Positions 12,061 to 14,444 of a stretch of 14,444 nucleotides of DNA are shown piece after piece. Position 1 is the first letter of the stretch, and each line of letters starts with the position of its first letter. Made by a program: the position numbers and the translations under genes. Origin of the DNA: Pontimonas sp. (lineage in GTDB: Bacteria > Actinomycetota > Actinomycetes > Actinomycetales > Microbacteriaceae); contig JALQXU010000011.1 in NCBI GenBank assembly GCA_023263045.1, positions 1 through 14,444 of the forward strand. The letters run 5' to 3'. The notes beneath the pieces are model-generated. The model saw nothing but the letters and a program-made list of their open reading frames with translations, ran no database searches and was not told the origin of the DNA.

Positions 12061-12655
12061 ATGGCTGGTTCGACGGTGGCTCACCTGGTCTGGGTGGATT
12101 GTGAGATGACGGGGCTCGACCCCGCCGTGGACGAGCTCGTCGAAGTGGCTGTGGTCATCACCGACTACGACCTCAACCCCGTTGACGAAGGCTTCCAGGT
12201 GGTCATTAAGCCCAACTCAAAAGCCCTCGAGCAGATGAGAGATTTTGTGCGCGATATGCACGCCACCAGTGGGCTTGGCAGAGGCTGAAGCCCAGGTGCT
12301 GGGCTACATCCAGCAATTTGTTCCCGATGCTCAGAGCGCTCCGCTGGCGGGAAACACGATTGGCACCGATCGCATGTTCTTGCAGAAGTACATGCCCCGG
12401 GTTCACGAGCACCTGCACTATCGAAACATTGATGTCTCCACCATCAAAGAACTCTCCAAACAGTGGTTCCCGAAGGCGTATTACCAATCTCCGGACAAGA
12501 ACGGTGGGCATCGGGCGCTCGCCGACATTCTCGAATCAATCCGCGAGCTGGCTTACTACCGCAATGCCGTGTTTGTCGATGCTCCAGGACCCGCCACCAC
12601 AGAATTGAAGGCAATCAGCGAGAGTATTGCTCAGGCGTGGGCTTCACGCCTGTAA
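12061..12655 (+). pseudogene. orn: Oligoribonuclease (Orn), broken by an internal out-of-frame deletion
   Basis: Two overlapping frames together encode a DEDDh 3'-5' exoribonuclease that normally degrades 2-5 nt RNAs. Frame 1 (12061-12288) has VWVDCEMTGLD with catalytic D13 and E15, then runs through DFVRDMHATSGL into GRG and a stop. Frame 2 (from about 12275 to 12655) continues with LAEAEAQVLGYI, NTIGTDRMFLQKYMP (third acid), the conserved YRNIDVSTIKELSKQW, HRALADI (catalytic His and Asp) and ELAYYR. Skipping one base near 12274 rejoins them, but the joined protein (about 197 aa) would still lack about 10 residues. Between SGL and the (T/Q)DR acid, E. coli Orn has 38 residues as I recall it, while here there are 28. 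A deletion near 29 bp explains both. All catalytic residues survive, so this is recent damage, an assembly error, or a strain variant. Confidence 0.85.
12632..12652 (+). terminator. GC-rich hairpin at the orn stop codon, possible terminator
   Basis: CAGGCGTG and CACGCCTG form a perfect 8-bp stem with a 5-nt loop (GGCTT), directly followed by the TAA stop and TAATACACTTGT. The trailing sequence is only partly T-rich, so this is a weak or actinobacterial-style terminator at best. Confidence 0.4.
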
Positions 12656-12661
12656 TACACT
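12656..12661 (+). promoter_or_regulatory. Possible -10 box (TACACT) for tRNA-His
   Basis: TACACT begins right after the orn stop and lies 30 nt before the mature tRNA 5' end, a plausible place for a promoter of the tRNA. No -35 at normal spacing stands out, so this is weak. Confidence 0.25.
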
Positions 12662-12669
12662 TGTGTGGC

Positions 12670-12687
12670 TCGGCACGCATGTGCCGA
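12670..12687 (+). repeat. Inverted repeat just upstream of tRNA-His
   Basis: TCGGCAC and GTGCCGA form a perfect 7-bp stem with loop GCAT, ending 5 nt before the mature tRNA 5' end. In the transcript it would stand next to the RNase P site. It lacks a T tract, so it is not a classic terminator. Confidence 0.5.
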
Positions 12688-12692
12688 TCATG

Positions 12693-12768
12693 GTGGGTAT
12701 AGCTCAGTTGGTAGAGCGCCTGGTTGTGGTCCAGGAGGTCGCGGGTTCAAGCCCCGTTACTCACCCCA
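12693..12768 (+). tRNA. tRNA-His (anticodon GUG), CCA encoded
   Basis: This is a complete cloverleaf. The acceptor stem is GTGGGTA/TACTCAC with one G-U pair, the D arm is GCTC/GAGC, the anticodon stem is CCTGG/CCAGG with loop TTGTGGT (anticodon GUG), and the T arm is GCGGG-TTCAAGC-CCCGT. The discriminator is C at 12765 and CCA is encoded at 12766-12768. The base before the stem, at 12692, is G, which provides the extra G-1 that histidyl-tRNA synthetase needs, paired with the discriminator C. The last bases overlap the stop codon of the convergent kinase-like gene. Confidence 0.97.
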
Positions 12769-13258
12769 TATTCACGATTTCTGTGGCCAACTCCCGCGAG
12801 TGATGGAGGGCGAGGAACCTCTCCTCCTGCAGCGCCCACCTGGTCCAGTGCGGTTCAAACATCTGCCCATCGCGCTCCACAGCTCTCTCACGCCGGACGG
12901 CATCGTCGGTCTCTACCCACACACGTCTGCTGGACGTGGTAATCGAATCTCGACGGATGGCACCACAGCCCTCGACGATGAGCGATACGTCTGGGGATAC
13001 CTCCACCCATTCGCCCCGCCGTTGTTCCTCCCACGACCATGGTCGATACCGACCGGTGAGACCTGCAAGGTAAGGGCGGACAAGGTACTCGTGAATAAGC
13101 CAACTCCCGGCGTCTAAACCATCCCACCCGGGATACACATCATCAATACTCACGACGACAGCGTCCCGCGCGCGTGCGAGCTCTGTGGCGAAATGGGATT
13201 TCCCGGCCCCTGACCTGCCATCAACCAGGGTGATGGCGTATTCAGCCGAGGATGGCAT
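12761..13258 (-). CDS. Small P-loop kinase-like ATP-binding protein
   Basis: A 165-residue protein with Walker A GRSGAGKS (14-21) after the strand ITLVD, and an acidic substrate loop VVSIDDVYPGWDGL (35-48) like that of uridine kinase and related nucleoside or small-molecule kinases. It also has RYRPWSWEE (70-78), a strand LIVEGCGA (93-100) and an Arg-rich lid (R121-R127 region). Hypothetical uridine-kinase-like 'AAA family ATPase' proteins of this size occur in Microbacteriaceae; the substrate is unknown to me. The ATG at 13258 lies inside the end of the ECF fusion gene (17-nt overlap) and has no strong Shine-Dalgarno, implying coupled translation. The TGA (12761-12763) lies in the acceptor stem of the convergent tRNA-His, so the last codons and the tRNA share DNA. 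Confidence 0.85.
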   Translation of the reverse strand: MPSSAEYAITLVDGRSGAGKSHFATELARARDAVVVSIDDVYPGWDGLDAGSWLIHEYLVRPYLAGLTGRYRPWSWEEQRRGEWVEVSPDVSLIVEGCGAIRRDSITTSSRRVWVETDDAVRRERAVERDGQMFEPHWTRWALQEERFLALHHSRELATEIVNMG

Positions 13259-14444
13259 TGAACTGTCCAGTCAGAAGGGCTGCTCCCACGGAAAGTGCTC
13301 CCACCACGGCGCCACCTGCAATCCAGAGGTAATCTCTCGCGGGAAACAGGGAGGTCCGAAAGTGGGTGCGCGAGCTGTGAAGACCGAACGCCCGCGCTTC
13401 CATGGCCATGGCGAGAGTGTGAGATCTCCTAATGGCGAGCACGAAGGTCGTGAACGCAACGCTCGCGACTCGCCGGAGAACCCCGCGATCGCCTCTCCCT
13501 CGAGATCGCACCATCCATTCGCGTACTTCACGATCTCCAGCGACCACATCGAGCAAGCGCAGGCCCGCCAGACCACCCACGACGAAGTTTTCCGGCGCGC
13601 GGGCCTGCTGGGCCAGCGCATCGGCGAATCGGGTGGCATCAACCTGGGAAAACAGGAGCACAGCAGGTGCTCCAATAGCGATAATGCGAAGCGCGGTGGC
13701 AAGCGCGAGGGAAAGGGACCCCTCGGAGACCTGAATCAGGCCCCACTCGAAGAACATCGCCCCTGAGGTCTCGCCATAGAGGGCGATGGTGATGGCGGAG
13801 AACCCTGAGGCGAGCACCACCGGGAGCATCCGCAACCCCAGGCGAGACACCCCACGTGCGACGAGAGGTAAACCGGCAAGCACGAAGGCCACTGCGACAC
13901 CGGCCGACACGAGGTCGATGGTGGACAGTAACGCGATAGCGGGGATTAACGCAGCACCGAGCAGCGAGAGCGGGTTCGCTTTCTCGAGGATGCTCGCGGG
14001 GCGCGCGGGCGCATGGCGTGCAGGCGAAGACGGCAAGACAATCTCTCGAGCCCCCAGTTCGTGAACCAAAGTGTCATCGTGGGTGGCAAGAACTACTGCT
14101 AGTCCTCTCTCTGCGGCGTCCCTCAGGTTTGCAACAAGCTGCTCCCGGCCAGCTCTATCGAGGGATTGACTGGGCTCATCGAGGACAAGAAGTCGCTGTC
14201 CTTCCCCTGAAGCTAACGCTAGAGCCAAGCGTCGCTGTTGACCACCGCTGAGCGTGAGGGGGTGGTGGTCGAGAACGCCAGTCAAACCCCAGCTCGTGGC
14301 GACTTCGTCTGCTCTGCCTTTCCCGAGCTCGGCGCGGACACTGGAGTGGAAAAAGCTATGAGCGGGATTTTGTGGCACAACACCCACTAACTGTGAGAGC
14401 GCGCCCGAGCTCAGTGAACCAGGGTCTGTGCCGAGGATGGTCAC
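13242..14444 (-). CDS. ECF transporter ATPase fused to EcfT transmembrane protein (5' end outside window)
   Basis: At least 400 residues are visible; the frame is open to the window edge, and the first codon here is internal. The visible ATPase part has Q loop VVPQNPAHSFF (22-32), signature LSGGQQRR (65-72), Walker B LLVLDEP (85-91) and H loop ATHDD (H122); Walker A lies outside the window. From about 150 the protein becomes an EcfT-like membrane domain of about 250 residues, with several helices and the two cytoplasmic coupling motifs containing Arg flanked by small residues (MVRSRGRG near 317-324, MAMEARAFG near 343-351). ECF modules take up vitamins or metals with a separate substrate-binding S component, not visible here. 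The upstream portion probably holds the first ATPase domain or the Walker A half. Its end overlaps the kinase-like gene by 17 nt. Confidence 0.9.
   Translation of the reverse strand: MTILGTDPGSLSSGALSQLVGVVPQNPAHSFFHSSVRAELGKGRADEVATSWGLTGVLDHHPLTLSGGQQRRLALALASGEGQRLLVLDEPSQSLDRAGREQLVANLRDAAERGLAVVLATHDDTLVHELGAREIVLPSSPARHAPARPASILEKANPLSLLGAALIPAIALLSTIDLVSAGVAVAFVLAGLPLVARGVSRLGLRMLPVVLASGFSAITIALYGETSGAMFFEWGLIQVSEGSLSLALATALRIIAIGAPAVLLFSQVDATRFADALAQQARAPENFVVGGLAGLRLLDVVAGDREVREWMVRSRGRGDRGVLRRVASVAFTTFVLAIRRSHTLAMAMEARAFGLHSSRTHFRTSLFPARDYLWIAGGAVVGALSVGAALLTGQFNAILG

Noticed and set aside
13185..13766. Plus-strand open frame of about 193 codons opposite the ECF fusion gene
   Set aside because: It is antisense to well-conserved ECF and P-loop sequence, and its product is low-complexity and charged with no motif.

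Overview
The window looks like a chromosomal piece of a compact actinobacterial genome, most likely Microbacteriaceae-like. The basis is impression rather than search: moderately high GC, frequent GTG/TTG starts, an oligoribonuclease and an ECF ATPase-T fusion of actinobacterial style, and many genes that begin 6-7 nt after a TANNNT box, as leaderless actinobacterial mRNAs do. Genes are packed tightly, with repeated 1-17 nt overlaps and almost no intergenic space.

Layout. 1-341: C-terminal tail of an ABC-F ATPase, followed by tRNA-Arg(UCU) on the opposite strand. 444-3199 (minus): DUF2306-like membrane protein, sensor histidine kinase and OmpR-type response regulator. 3200-3312: divergent control region with 11-bp-spaced TCTTGG repeats. 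3313-6706 (plus): an overlapping four-gene redox operon made of an exported protein with an Asp/His-rich tail, a membrane-anchored coiled-coil/Pro-Ala protein, ApbE (FAD:protein FMN transferase), and a fusion of a ferric-reductase-like haem membrane domain with a phthalate-dioxygenase-reductase-like FMN/NAD/[2Fe-2S] module. 6703-8334 (minus): CPA2 cation/proton antiporter with an RCK domain. 8387-11501 (minus): MacA/MacB-type export operon (fusion protein, ATPase, permease). 11674-12051 (plus): small four-helix membrane protein. 12061-12655 (plus): oligoribonuclease gene (orn) broken by an out-of-frame deletion. 12693-12768 (plus): tRNA-His. 12761-13258 (minus): small P-loop kinase-like protein. 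13242 to the window end (minus): ECF transporter ATPase fused to EcfT, cut by the window edge.

How they work together. The two-component system sits divergently from the redox operon. The same TCTTGGAA-centred element with 11-bp spacing occurs both in their shared control region and upstream of the MacAB operon, so the regulator may link envelope redox/metal handling with export. The redox operon is the most unusual part. It has ApbE and an NAD(P)H-driven transmembrane reductase, but no recognisable FMN-binding-domain protein; the place where one would be expected holds two low-complexity exported proteins. Both end their Pro-Ala tether in a D-x-x-S-(S)-G-x-S motif that resembles the site ApbE flavinylates. 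One of them carries 23 Asp among its last 28 residues, suggesting cation binding.

Limits: family calls come from motifs read by eye; no database search was possible.
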